Source of the DNA: Vesta saturnalis
Lineage: Eukaryota; Arthropoda; Insecta; Coleoptera; Lampyridae
Direction: 5' to 3'
Length of the DNA stretch: 64,000 bases
Assembly (NCBI GenBank): GCA_036346205.1
Contig: JARFJB010002032.1
Location: 1,285,001 to 1,349,000, forward strand
Under the pieces are notes generated by a model. It did not search any database and was not told where the DNA came from. It saw nothing but the letters and a program-made list of their open reading frames with translations. A program made the position numbers and the translations under genes. This document shows, piece by piece, positions 40,613-53,499 of this stretch. Position 1 is the first letter of the stretch, and each line of letters starts with the position of its first letter.

Positions 40613-41700
40613 TTTACTTACTTACTTACTCACTTACTTACTCACTTACTTACTTACTTACTTACTTAATTACTTATCTACTTACTTACTTCCTTCCTTA
40701 CTTACTTACTTACTTACTTACTTTACTTTTACTTCTACTTTACTTACTTACTCTTACTTCTACTTCTTCTACTTTACTCTTACTTACTTGCTACTATCTA
40801 CTTCTCTCTATCCTTCACTACTACTTACTACTTCTACTCTTACTCACTTACTACTCTACTTACTTACTTCACTCACTCTCACTTCTTACTTACTACTCTT
40901 ACTCACTCTTTACTCACTCTACCTTCTACTCACTACTTACTTCTACTCACTTACTTACTCCTCCTCCTTACTTCACTTCACTTACTTCTCCCTACTCACT
41001 ACTCCTAACTACTCACTCTACTACTTACTACTCTCACTTACTCACTCACTTCACGCTACTACTTCACTTCACTTCCACTTGCATCTTCACTCTTACTCCT
41101 TCACTTACTCTACTTCACTCTACTCACTTCCACCCACTCTACTCACTCACCTTACTCACTCACTCCACTCTTGCTTACACTCACTCACTTCACTCACTCA
41201 CTACCTCACTCACTCACTACTTACTCCACTCACTACTTACTCACTTCTTGCTACCTCCTCTACTCCACTTGCACTTCACCTTCACTTACTTCCTACTTCC
41301 TTGACTTGCTTACTCACTTGACCTTACTCTCTCACTTCACTTACCTACTCACTTCCTTCCTACTACTCACTCTACCACTCTACTCCTACCACTCACTACC
41401 TCACTTACTTCACCACTTCTTCACTCACCATCTACTCACTCTACCTGCCTGCACTGTGCCTTGACCTTGCCCTGCTGCACTTGCCTGTACCCTGCCTGTG
41501 ACTACGCCACTTATACCTTGCCTTCACTCACCTCTTAGCTACTCTACCCACTTCCTACTATTACTACTTACCTCTTGCCATCCTCACTTGCTTCCTTCAC
41601 TGTCCTTCCTTCACTACTTCTACTGTCCTTTCTTCTTCACTTGCCTCACTTCACTTACCTTGCCTTCACCCTCACTAACTCACTCACTTCCTCCTCATCA
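40500..41700. repeat. (CTTA)n array decaying into degenerate CT-rich repeat
   Basis: 40501-40722 is nearly pure CTTA. From about 40722 the unit is increasingly interrupted (CTTACTTCTACTT) and by 41450 is only C/T-rich. Long frames of Leu, Thr, Ser and Tyr here are repeat translations. The same tetranucleotide forms the 3' tail of the LINE at 62.06 kb. Confidence 0.9.
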
Positions 41701-41714
41701 CTCAGGCTCACACG

Positions 41715-41896
41715 GCACCACTCACTCCACCCACCACCCACCCACCCACCCACCGACCCACCCAACCACCCGTGCCCGTGCCCGTGCCTGCGCCTGCGCC
41801 TGTGCCTGTGCATGTGCCTGTGCCTGTGCCTGTGCCTGTGTCTGTGTCTGTGCCTGTGTGTGTGTGCGTGTGCCTGTGCCTGTGCCTGTGCCTGTA

Positions 41897-41939
<43 letters not shown>

Positions 41940-41940
41940 A

Positions 41941-41977
<37 letters not shown>

Positions 41978-42155
41978 ATGTCTGTGACTGTGCCTGTTCC
42001 TGTTCCTGTGCATGTGCCTGTGCCTGTGCCTGAGCCTGTGCGTGTGCGTGCGCGTGTGCGTGTGCGTGTGTTTGTGCGTGCGTGTGTGTGTGGGGGGGGG
42101 GGGGGGGGTTGGTGTGCGTGTGGGTGTATGTTTGAATGTGCGAGTGCGTGTGTGT
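41715..42155. repeat. CCCA, (TGTGCC)n, (GT)n and 17-G run
   Basis: 41725-41770 is CCCACCCA repeats. 41772-42045 is a TGTGCC hexamer array with occasional CATGTG variants. 42046-42091 is GTGTGCGT. 42092-42108 is an uninterrupted run of 17 G. Several frames of Pro/Val or Cys/Leu residues cross it and are artefacts. Confidence 0.95.
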
Positions 42156-43240
42156 GTATAAATATCCAAATTATTTATATTCCATACAATTATTACCGCA
42201 ACGCGTAATTTGGCGGCAAAATACCTAAGCTTGAATTTATGTATTCGTTAAATTTTTTAAAATCTGAGCGACAATTAGCTTTGTTGATAAATGTGTACAT
42301 TATTGTTATATAATTCAATTGCATGTATCCTTTTTTTTTTATAAGGTTTCTTGATACAATGTTATATAAGCCGTAAACGTTATTTAGGCAAGATCTAATA
42401 AGTGCACACTTCGTTTTCGCTACTTTTGACACGCGGTCGGCCTTGGGATGGTTTTCTTTCAAGTTGGCATCTCAATGACATTTATCTTCCATGAAGGTTG
42501 AAGCTCTGGCAAACATTTATCGTCTTTTTATGACGTAGCCTGTCATGAACGTATTACAAAAGAGGTTGCGTAATAGTTACTTTGAAAAATGTGTTATTGT
42601 ATTTCATTTAATTTCCACTTTGTATGTTGCAAAGTGGCCTATTGTTCCACGCCAGATGTTTGAAAAGCAAAACATAGCACACTTCACTATATACATTTCA
42701 TAAATATAACTAATAATAATCATGTAGCTCAGTTCTTTTGATCATATTCAGCTAAGTGAAAATATTGCCTATTTTCTACCTCGAATAATTCTTTTTTAAT
42801 ACGTTTCTTGTTATTTTATTTTTATGAAACAGTAGTAATGTACGATGTAAAATTTAGTAAAAGTAACTTTTGAAGTATTAGAAAAAGGTTCCATGAGAAA
42901 AATTATCTAAATTATACTCTCATACCTTATATAATAAGATCTTCAAGCATAAGTAACCTCCATTTAAATTTATATTTAAAATGCTTTCGAAACATTTACG
43001 TTCACAAGCAAGGTGAAAACACAAAGAGTGATGTAGTGAATAGTAGACGTTCTAGGTTGAAAAGCGTTTTCAAATCGTCATATGACAAATGATAAAAGGG
43101 AACATTCAAGTTTTGTTAACTATGTTCTACTGTATAGTATATAAATATTTGAATCGTGATAAAATCACAGAGCTCTAGATTACCTCAAGTTCAATTTTCC
43201 TTTCTACTTTACTCGCCCGTTTTGCGCTTATAAATATCTA
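42156..43240. other. Spacer, nothing recognised
   Basis: The minus frame at 42193-42462 (89 residues) is unsupported. Confidence 0.45.
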
Positions 43241-45979
43241 CAGAGTGTGTCTCGACGATAGCATGTTACACGAATAATGAGAACGGAAAAACCGATTCAG
43301 CTGAAAACTTGCAACTTTATATAAATGAACATGGTCTACTTACTGAAATATTTTCATGGCTTTGTTATTTTAAATACAATGCCCCAATTTTTATTTTATT
43401 TTCGGTTTCCGCATAAAATTTTACGTCTTCTACTACCAAGTTTGGCGTACTATATCCTACCATTATTAAGAAAAAAATTATTTCAGGCGTTAGCAACGAA
43501 AATGTGAATCTACTGAAAAATTAATATTTCATGAAACATAAAAGGCAGAAACTTGTACAACGGTTAGACATGATATTGGACTATGTTTTCAGTATTAGAC
43601 AGTTTTGAAATTTATTTGTAGGGTAGGTCCGGGAGTGACGGTAGTTAAGAAAATTAAAGATGTCAAAGAGTCATTTTTTTTAATTGCACACTGGGTTTTT
43701 TTATATTCTCATTCGATGCAGAATTTAATTACCTATCTGCTGATATTTCATGTTCCTATACCTAAACTGAATGATTTTCGTGTTATCTACTTTTCTTGGA
43801 GATGTAGTAAATACGCCGTAAATTAATAGTGTGCTTTGCAATCTGTTTTGCTGCCTGTCGTATGATACCTTCAATCAGTTGGCTATGCAATTGAATTGTC
43901 AAATTTATAGTGAATGATAATTATTGAGATCAGTTTCAGTTTTAATAAATAATTTATAATGCTACGATTGTCATTTAGTAACGAAGATTTTTTGAACACG
44001 GCGAATGCGGAGGAATTATTGGAAAAACGATTAAAACCTTTATTCAGAGGTATCCACATCGGAATCGCCCTAATTTTCGAACAATTACACGTGCGTCTTT
44101 TAGATATACGCCACAGAAATAGAAGCTAATGGTCGAAGACGATGATCTCAACATTACCGTTTTCGGATACTTCACTGCGTATCCTATGTTTTAGTGAGAG
44201 AGGCTGCTGTAAGTTTAGGAGTATGTTTTAATACAATACATCGTATCTTAGTAAGGCATAAATGGAACCCATTTTCATACACGTTGGTGCAACATTTAGC
44301 AGCTGAGGATTCTGAAGGGCACATTCAATTTTGTGAGTGGTTCATGCTAATGTCACAGGAAAATGAAAATTTTGTAAAAAGCATAATTAGGACGGACGAA
44401 GCAAAATTTTCAAAAAACGGAGTTTTTAACAGGCACAATTACCATTATTGGGCTGACGAAGATCCACATGCCATTTGGGAAAGAAACTTTGAAAACTCTT
44501 GGAGTTTTAATGTGTTTTATGCGATAAAAGACAACCGAGTCTTTTGTCTTCAATTTTATGATAATAATTTAAATGGTGAGATATATGAATATTTTACAAT
44601 ATCTGGTAATTCCTGCTACTGAAGAACTACCCTTGTGAGAAGCAATAAATGCACACTACCAGCAAGATGGTGCCCCACCATACAATTTTGGTGATGGAAG
44701 GTTATAGGAAAAGCAGTTCCATGGAAAATGGATTGCTAATAATGGTCCGTACCGTTGGCCCCCTCGATCTCCCGATCTAAGCCCCCTTGACAACTATATT
44801 TGAGGAACTATTAAAAACATGGTTTACAATGAGCCTTTAACGACAAGGGAAATTGCCGTAGCAACAGTTCAAGTTGCGTTTGGTAGTTTGAACGCGGACG
44901 ATATTAGAAGAGCCACTGAACCAAAACGGATCTGTCTTTGAACACTTATTATAAAAAAAGAATGAGTTGTTTATTGTAATTAGCATTGTTCTTCTCGTTA
45001 GTTGTTGGTTGTTGTTACTAGTGTTTAGTTTTTTGTTGTGTTGTTATAAAAACATGCCTTATTAGCAGATGCACTCCTTTGCTGTGGAGTATGTCTAAAG
45101 GATTCATGTCTTTTGCTTCTTTCGAGCAAAGATCTAACTGTTCGAGAATTAGGACGAGGCCGATGTAAATATGTCTGAATAAGGTTCTAGTCGTTCTTTG
45201 AATAATTTTTTCATATTCGCGGTGTACCAACAAAAAATTCAAATAATCTTCATTATTAAATCCTAAAAGAACTTAAATAACTGTCATTTACTATAAATTT
45301 GAGAATTCAATTGCATAGCCAACTGATTGAAGGTATCATACGACAGGCAGCAAAACAGATTGCGAACCACACTATTAATTTACGGCGTATTTACTACATC
45401 ATCTGCAATAAAAGTAGAAAAAAAGCAGATAACACGAAAATCACTCAGTTTAGGTATAGGAACATGATATATCAGCAGATAGGTAATTAAATTCTGCATC
45501 GAATGAGAGTATAAAAAACCCAGTTGCAATTTAAAAAAAATGACTGACATTTTTAATTTTCTTAACTACCGTTACTCCCGGACCTCCCCTAGAAATAAAT
45601 TTCAAAGATGTCTAATACTGAAAACATAGTCCAATATCATGTCTAACCGTTGTACAAGTTTCGCTTATCTGCCTTTTATGTTTCATGAAATATTAATTTT
45701 TCAGTAGATTCAAATTTTCGTTGCTAACCCCTGAAATTATTTTTTTTCTTAATATTGGCAAGAGACAGGTACGCCAAACCTGGTAGTAGAAGACGTAAAA
45801 TTTTATGCGGAAAATAACAAAGTTGGTATCGACTTCCGGTATAACCGGAAGTGACACCGCCATGAAAATATTTTCAGTAAGTAGACCATGTTCATTTATA
45901 CAAAGTTACAAGTTTTCAGCTGAATCGGTTTTTCCGTTCTCATTATTCGTCTAACATGCTATCGTCGAGACACACCCTG
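43241..45979 (+). mobile_element. Mariner-like DUF4817 transposon with inverted repeats of about 680 bp
   Basis: Left end CAGAGTGTGTCTCGACGATA at 43241; right end inward CAGGGTGTGTCTCGACGATA from 45979; TA at 43239-43240 and 45980-45981. The inverted repeats run from 43241 to about 43910 and from about 45290 to 45979, with small indels, for example a 17-bp CGACTTCCGGTATAACC-type insert only in the right arm near 45830. The transposase lies between them. Total 2739 bp. The frames at 43325-43507, 43605-43826 and 45299-45490 are inside the arms and are not genes. Confidence 0.92.
43959..44940 (+). pseudogene. DUF4817/mariner-like transposase, nearly full length, frameshifted
   Basis: From ATG 43959: MLRLSFSNEDF, then a frameshift at a T run (about 43991) restoring EHGECGG, TIKTYSE and PHRNRPNFRTITRAS, the DUF4817 domain. 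After damage near 44100-44190, the open part gives MREAAVSLGVCFNTIHRILV, RHKWNPFSYTLVQHL, FCEWF, then TDEAKFSKNG (first catalytic Asp), FNRHNYHYWADEDPHAIWE. Next come YQQDGAPPYN (second Asp) and WPPRSPDLSPLD (third acid, Asp, 40 residues between), followed by two stops (about 44705 and 44802) and a tail to 44940. Best preserved of the five copies but not functional as it stands. Confidence 0.88.
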
Positions 45980-47015
45980 TATAATTGAAATTAATTACTG
46001 TCAAAATTTAAAATATTACCTAATGCTTTACATTTTTCAGCTTTTATCAGTGGTATTGTATCAGAATAGGAAGAAACAGTCTCATTTGGTAGGAAGATAT
46101 GACTTTGTGTTAAAGATGGAAGGAGTAGTAGTTAAATTAAATGTAGCTGTAAAGTCTCTAATTTGAAGTAAATCTTTACGATGTGCAATTTAGGATTTAT
46201 ATCAAAAAATAAAAGAAAAAAGAAATCACAGAAAATTATTAGTAACATAAAATTATACTATTGTTCTTCAATAGCTATCGTTTTTGTTTTGTTATCATTT
46301 ACTGAATCTGGTCACGATTATACCCACAAACCTTGACGTCAGAAAATAACTTCTCTCGGTTACCCTAATTTTCAAGTAATAAATTGGAGAGATTTTAATT
46401 ACACCCGTGAGGATATGATTCTATGCTTGTAAATATTTAGCAAATGTATTCAAAACTCAATTTCATTATATCAAATTTAAAACAAATTGGTTCTTTGTTA
46501 ACATTTATTTAGGCCATTGTTCAATTTTATTGTTTATTATTTTATTCATTAAACTAATATCCAAGTTTAAAATGATGAGTTATTAAAATAATTATAAATT
46601 ATGCTCATACACTGTTAATGGAATTTCACAGTCTGTATTGACAGTTATCCCTTGATGTTAGTAGATGATTATTTTCTATTAAAGTCCACACAAGAATAGC
46701 AAATAGCATTTAGGGTAATGAGTTAGGGAGGCGTCGTCAAGACTGTCCTACGGTCTTGGTGGATCTGATCCAAGAAGCTCTTTATAATTGATCGACCGTA
46801 GGGATGGACAAAATTAAACGATCCATATAGATTTCCTGCATACTTCTTAAAACAGTTTTAAGATATCTTTCCTTTAAAAGAAACAACGATAAATTTGACC
46901 GAATAACAACTCTTTAAATTTCCAGCAATTTGACTGTTTCTTGCATAAAAATCATCGCTATTGAAATCCATGTTCTCTTACCAATTGAACATTTTTTTGA
47001 ACTCATCATACGCGC
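45980..47015. other. Spacer with a short inverted repeat
   Basis: Only CCTACGGTC (about 46748) and its inverse GACCGTAGG (about 46794) in a locally GC-richer stretch are notable. No gene. Confidence 0.4.
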
Positions 47016-47103
47016 GTGCGCGTGTTTGTGTGTGCGTGTGCGTGTGCGTGTGCTTGTGCTTGTACGTGTTCGTGTCCGTGTGCGTGTGCGTGTACGTGTG
47101 CGT

Positions 47104-47174
<71 letters not shown>

Positions 47175-47206
47175 CGTGTTCGTGTGCGTGTGCGTGTGAG
47201 TTCAAA
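47016..47206. repeat. GTGTGC/(GT)n microsatellite
   Basis: GTGTGCGT units flank a pure (GT)n at 47117-47172. Overlapping frames on both strands are artefacts. Confidence 0.95.
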
Positions 47207-47929
47207 CCAAGTGCTGCCCTTTTTAAAATTTAACGTTTCTACGCCAGCCACACGCCCACGCATCCAAGCGCTTTTCCTAACTGACTGAGCTAGCACTTAG
47301 TAAGGTATTAGCAGTTACCGCACACCTTTTCCTTTTCGGGCATCCGCATCTTTGTGCACGTATCATATTAGTGTCATAAAATAGTACTTGTACTTATGGC
47401 TTTAACATTTCTATATACAATTTGATGTTTTATGCAAAATATCGTACATTTTACAAAGCGTATCATGGTAAATTATCAATTACTGCATATTTCAACAGGT
47501 CTTGTACACTGCCAAATAAAGTTTCAAACTGAAATTTACAAAATCTGGATAGAATAAAATGGAAGGTTAATAGATGAACAAACTGTTTGATTTTTCATTT
47601 GATAAAAACTTTACAATCTTATTTGGATGATATTTTCTGACTATATAAAAATTTCCTACAATACTTAAAACGAAAATGTATCTAGAATTGAATTATCACC
47701 CGGTGCAATATCACCAGCTTTACCATGGGCTCCTTAATATTGGTGTTCCCATTTTCTGAATGCGGTAAAGGATTCGCGCCACTATCTCCTTTATTCCTTC
47801 TATACTCGCCAACACGCACGATCCAAGCGTGGCGCTTTAAGGGCTAAACCCATAAAATGAGGAGTTCTAAAACAGACGTTATACCAAAGGTGAGCAGGCG
47901 AGCAGTCTCACATCGATTCGTCGATCCGA
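47207..47929. other. Spacer before a LINE remnant
   Basis: No gene recognised. GC content rises from about 47780, and this part may be LINE 5' sequence. Confidence 0.4.
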
Positions 47930-50340
47930 CCCAAGAATTCGTCAACGCCAAAATCAAGACTAAGAAAAGCAAGATCTGCCGGGAGTAAAATCCTGTGTCA
48001 TTCGGATGTCCGGGAGGGTAGGGCTCCCGCGACCTCGGTCATCGAAAGTGCCAAAGTTCGGACACATTACTGCAACGTACGTGGTATCAGATAGAATCTT
48101 AATGCTGTTTACCTAAATCTTGATCAAATGCAACCGGACATTCTGTTTCTATAAGAAACAAAAGTCTCCCCATGAAGCACAGATTCTCCTGACCTGCAAT
48201 TTCCCAGATACAACCTCCACTCTAACTGATGCCTAAAATCGGTGTATTGCGTATACCAAGGCAACGTAGGTTGCAAGAGGATGTCCACTTTGGAAAACAA
48301 CAAATTTGACGCGATTTGGTTCAAATATTCTGGACCCAAATTTGTGAAAGATCTTTTTGATCACCTTAGTCCGAAAACAAACATCACAGTTTCCATCTTG
48401 CGATCTCTCAATTCTGGGAGGTTTTAATGTTTACAACTCCAATTGTCTTCAATTTTTATATACCAGTAATCCCGCAGGTTATACTGCAGAAACATTTGTT
48501 GTATGCTATGATCTCACACAAATGATTTCCGAATCCATCAGAATCCCTGACAACGCTAGCCATACTCTACATCTCCTGGACCTATTCCTTACGTTAAACT
48601 CACTTGTCCTTTCCTCACTTGGTCAATCATACCAATCGAAATAATTTCTTCTGTATCACATTCCACTGTTATTTGAAAAATAGATAGAGCTATGTGGTGT
48701 TTTAAATCAGCTAACAGCAGCAAACTACGAGATTTTTTTTCCAACATTCCTCTGGCGTATTACTTTAAACCGCTCTCCTCTTTAAACATTGCTCTTTCAA
48801 TAACTGAAGTTATCTTGATGGATATGGAGTTATACATTCCCAAACAACCTAATCGTGTAGGTCATTCCAGTTTCCGCAAGGAATAGCAAAAAAATAACCA
48901 AGTCCAAATGATGTTTGAAGAAAGTAAATGCAAAGAATTAGTCTCACGTCTTTTGGGTAGTCGTAAATTTTGGTTTAACTAAGTCCATCAGTAGTAACTT
49001 TAGTAAATCTTCCTTTCCCCCCATGAGGTCTCATGACGGATCTGTAGTAGCTGATCTTGCTAACAAAGCCGACTTCTTTCTCGATTACTTTGCGTCAAAC
49101 TCATGTCTCAATCATTCTAGTAGAATTGTGTCGTCAACTCTACCCCATACGCTATGAAACCAATCCACTTCCGATTCAAACTCCTAAACTCAACTATCAA
49201 TAAACTTCACTCAAACAAGGCGACTGGCCCTGGCGGTATTCCAGCTATCATCTATAAAAACTGCTCCTACTAGCTGTTACCTGTATTGTCTAAGCTGTTT
49301 TCCATCACCATGTCATCAGGAGAGTTTTCCTCATCGTGGAAGTTGGCAAAAGTCTAATGTATTCCTAAAAAGGCGATAAAACCGATCCCTCAAACTATCG
49401 ACCAATACCTGTCACTTCCATTCTATCCAAAATCGTGAAAAAACCAATCAACCATCAACTATTTTCGTTCCTTGAATCCAACAAACTACTCATCGACCAC
49501 CAATCGTTCAGAGGGCGATCTTCTTTCATGTCACCAAATTTTGTAATTACACATTAGAAAGTTCGAGTGAAATAGTCGTAGTAGCTTTAGATATTTCAAA
49601 AGCTTTTGAGTAGGTTTGGCACAAGTGCCTACTTGCCTCACCTCGTTCAGCTTATCCGATACGCTCATCAATTAAATCTCCAGCTTTCTTCACAGAAGAC
49701 TTATATGTGCTGTCGTCGATGGCTTCTTTACGAAAGAAACTATTATTAATGTGGGAGTACAGTGATAGCTCCCACATTTTTCCTGCTATACATAAATGAT
49801 CTCATTTCCTCAACAACTAACCCGATCCATTGCTTTGCTGTCGACGGCACTCTACATTGTAGTTCTCAGTTTTCCCACAACAATAAATCTAGTCAATACG
49901 TTAAAGTGAAAATGGCAGCCTTAAGCAACGTATCTTTGAATGAGAAAGGAATAGTCTACTAATGTTCAACTTCGTCAAAACTCAGTGTTCCCTTCCGCCA
50001 AGGAAGATCGATCATTTCCTGTTGTAAATATGAGTAGCTTAGATCTCAAGTTCTCAAACCCTACTTCTGTGTTAAGGTTGTCCGTATCAACGATCCTTTT
50101 ATAGATTGACCACCTTTCGTCACCCAGCGAAACAACTGCCCACAAACTGGGCTTTCTAAATAAATCTAAACAGTACTTCACATACCCCCGTTGATATGGT
50201 AAACCGCATCCAAAAAAGAGCTATCAGACTTATAAATAACCCGTGTCTAACTTCTGACCTATAGACTCTTGAGCATAGAAGAATATTTTCATTAATGCAC
50301 ACTCAGACACAAGCGCGCACGCACACATACGCACACAACT
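47930..50340 (+). pseudogene. Jockey/CR1-type LINE: endonuclease and reverse transcriptase remnant
   Basis: Encodes, in broken frames, the APE endonuclease and reverse transcriptase used for target-primed integration. Endonuclease pieces: FCFYKKQKSPHEAQILLTC (about 48140-48210), CDLSILGGFNVYNSNC (about 48395-48450), ISESIRIPDNASHTLHLLDL (about 48522-48590). Reverse transcriptase: HSNKATGPGGIPAIIYKNCS (about 49210-49268), SGEFSSSWKLAKV, IPKKGDKTDPSNYRPI, then SILSKIVKKPINHQL, and APTFFLLYINDLISS at about 49768. The catalytic YADD region reads CFAVDGTLHC, so it is dead. The C-terminal RAIRLINNPCLTSDL (about 50215-50260) is recognisable. Many stops. Confidence 0.85.
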
Positions 50341-52319
50341 AGCCACACACATGGTTCTAAATAATAGTAACAACTCTAGTACGGGATTTTGAAGTGACAC
50401 CCTTCATATGTTTAATATAGTAAGTGCTACTATCTGTTAGCTGTAGTATGGTATTAGTAATTGTCATTTACACTCCAGATTAAATCTACGTTGGTGATTT
50501 GCTACAGTGACAACTAGTGTCACTATCATACAGAAGTTCTGTGATAAGTGTGAAAGTTGCCACTATCACTGCATAACGGAATTTTTGAGTATAATTGGTT
50601 GTCACTACCATATGGATTTAATATTTGTGTAACAATGCAATCTTGCCAACAACATTGGGTTATCACGTTACAGTGTGTATGACAACCGAGCAAAATGAGG
50701 CATTGTGAGTACCTTACCCAGGCGTGATGTAAATATTAAGATGGGTCATGCAGTTCTATTCAAAACAAATGTGTATTAACTGATTAATTTTATCGGATTT
50801 ATTTTGTTTATGAAAATCCAAACGCAAGAAATACGTTTGAGAAAATTATTCACACTAGGTTTTTCAATTAAGCAAGTTAAATGTATTAGATGGTAGATGC
50901 GCCTATGCATACATTAGGTAACACTTCCACTATAGACACTGAAATACGGATAGCTATACAGCTAAGCGGATTCAATTGGAAATGGCTTCTAACCTTTCAC
51001 AATTATTTTAAGTACTTAAATTATCAGGTTATTCAGTAACAATGACGTTTTGGCTTGTATTCAAACTGCGAAAAATATTGAGTTGGCGGACAAACTCGTC
51101 AGGATTTTGGCTTCCACAAGCAGAATTCTTACAAAACATACGTTTAGAATTTATCCTCATATTACGGTTAAGTATTTTGATATTAAATATCTTTTGGTTT
51201 GTGAGAAATATATTACGAACTTCACAATTCTAAGTATGGTAAAATTATGTCATTTAAAAGCATTTGATTTAATGTAAGTATCGCAGATTTATCTTTCAAT
51301 CCACTTCATCTGATAAAGGTCGTGAGGTTCATCCGTCCATTCAGAAGTAGCCGCAGACCTTGCAGATGTCGTGACAGATTTTCTCCCAATATGCTATAGT
51401 TGTGCCTCAACAGATATTTTTATTATAATATATCCAAACGTAGATAAAAATTGATATGATTCCACGTAAAACAGGAGGCAATATTTAAGCAGGCTTAATT
51501 GTAATTGCGTATAACTTTACTAACATGTTCAATACGCTTATTAAATATTTTATTTCTTATTGCAATTTACATTGTAATTTGAATAATTTTAAATACAACT
51601 TTTGATAAAAATAAATTCATTCTTATAAATTTTATATGACCGAGATCAGAGGTTACGTATAGAGATTACGAGCACATGTAAAAATAACCGCCGCTACTAC
51701 ACTTAATCGTTACTAGACGCCAGGTTCCGTTAACTATATTTAAACAAGTTGTCGATAAAGTAATGTATAGAAATTATTATCTGTTTACTTGAAAAGTTAT
51801 ATGCGGAGCGTTTTTATAATTGAATTCAAAAGTTTTACCACATGTACCAGTAGTTATTTAATTTCCGTATTTTTGAAATCTGTTTTATAAAGATATTCAG
51901 GGCCATTAATTGAAACAATTTAATTAATTAAAATTTTTATTTATAAAGTAATAATTTTTAATGCCGGCTAGAGATGAGAGATAGCGTAGCACATTTACAT
52001 TATCAGAATATCAAAAATTAACCTTATGTTTAATTAAAACCAAAATGACGATTCTATCTACAAATGAGCTATTGGACTTTCCAACCACCACACTACCAAT
52101 AATATACCGAGGTTAATTATACAAGGTATACCGTATTCTGTCGTCTTGTTATGTTACAAACTTTGTTTCAAATCGTATTGAAATATGTTGTGTCATATGA
52201 GATACGGTTCCATTTTAATCGCCTAATTAGTTTTATTTGGTAGATACTGTTTTAAATATTAATTTTGAAAAGTAATTTAACTTAAAGTGAATAGTGTAGT
52301 TTTATCGCTACTGAACGCT
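50341..52319. other. 2-kb stretch without recognised gene
   Basis: 50390-50640 is rich in short inverted words (GTGACA/TGTCAC). The two overlapping frames at 51042-51277 are unsupported. Otherwise AT-rich. Confidence 0.45.
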
Positions 52320-52860
52320 TAAAACGATTCTTCTATGCTGAAGGGACAATGTCTCAAGTTAAGGACATGTAAAAATCTAATTGCTCTCCTTTGAATACGG
52401 TCAACGATATCCAGAGTGTATTGGGGAGCGTTGGTAAGAGTTGAATTCCAAATAAGATCGAATTTGAGCTATATATATACCCAACAAAAACAATTGACGG
52501 GAGGGCAGATTGCTGCTTAGATCTACACAGAAGACTTATTTTACGGATAGCTGCTTTAGTAGCTTACATTTTTTGGTAGATTTGAAGATACAATCATCCC
52601 TAACGTCTCACTAGAGTCTGAAAGATTAAGATCCTGGTCAACAATGCCTACACCAGGCATTGATCAATGTCTGTTTGGGGATACAAGACAACACTGAGTT
52701 TTGTTAGCATTAAATTTAACAACATTTTTGCGTTGAATGTCTGTGTTGATTGAAATGGCCATGTCGGCTTATGCCTTTATTTGGGATACGCGTAGTAGTA
52801 CTATGAGAAGACTAAGAGGAACTGAAATGATAGTGTTGTCGTCTGCCAGGCAAGTCACAC
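52320..52860 (-). pseudogene. Jockey/CR1-type LINE, 3' reverse-transcriptase fragment
   Basis: Minus strand, 5' to 3': a DDNTIISVPL-type scrap (about 52850-52820), MAISINTDIQ (about 52760-52725), then VVKFNANKTQCCLVSPNRH (about 52720-52660), IVDQDLNLSDSSETLGMIV (about 52650-52595), and IVDRIQRRAIRFL (about 52411-52373). These are the segments downstream of the catalytic YADD box. Stops and small deletions throughout. It belongs to the same broad LINE group as the copy at 47.9-50.3 kb but is on the opposite strand and not a close duplicate. Confidence 0.75.
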
Positions 52861-52949
52861 ATTTTCGTACGCACGCACACACGGACTCTCACCGACACAC
52901 GCGCACTGGCATACGCACGCAGCCCCCCCCCACACTTTTTAGCAGGAAA

Positions 52950-53490
52950 TTTCAAGGTCATGTGTTGGCGTCGGTTCTGGACTACTTTTTGGTGGGAAAT
53001 TTAAAAACAATGTGATAGTCTATTGGAGCGTGTCATTATAATTCTTAGATATCTAAAAATAGAACAAGTTCATTGACCTTTTCAAGGTCAACCTTCATTA
53101 TCTAGGGATGTCATTCTTCTAGACAAAGAATCAGTTCGTGAAAAACGGAGGGAGTCCAAAAGTCCATTGACCTATAAGGGGTATCGTGTTACAATTCCAG
53201 AAATTTTAAAATAGAGCAATTTCTTAAAGTTGATTGACCATTTCGAAGTCAAAAGTTCATTGACTGCCAGGGAGCGTGTCATATTACATTCTCAGAAATC
53301 TAAATACAGAACAATTTTTTATAGTACATTGACCTTTTCAGGGGCAAAAGTTTATTGACTTCAATAGGGCGTTCATATTAGAATTCTTAAAAATCTCAGC
53401 TCTTGGAAACGGACGAGTCGAAAGTTCATTGACTTCCAGGTGGTATATTACAATTCTTAGAAATCTAAAAATAGAATTAGTAGAAACAAG
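52950..53490. repeat. Irregular tandem repeat, 75-157 bp spacing
   Basis: The pair TCATATTACAATTCTTAGAAATCTAAAAATAGAA (variants at about 53029, 53186, 53275, 53368 and 53443) and GTTCATTGACCTTTTCAAGG (variants between 53066 and 53430) alternates five times with uneven spacing. Confidence 0.75.
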
Positions 53491-53499
53491 AAGAATGTT

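Noticed and set aside
40416..41464. Plus-strand open frame of about 300 residues rich in Leu, Thr and Tyr
   Set aside because: Translation of (CTTA)n and its degenerate continuation.
41498..42208. Pro/Val- and Cys/Leu-rich frames on both strands
   Set aside because: Translations of the TGTGCC and CCCA simple repeats.
46745..46805. Rho-independent terminator-like inverted repeat
   Set aside because: The arms are only 9 bp and 37 bp apart, and such terminators are bacterial.
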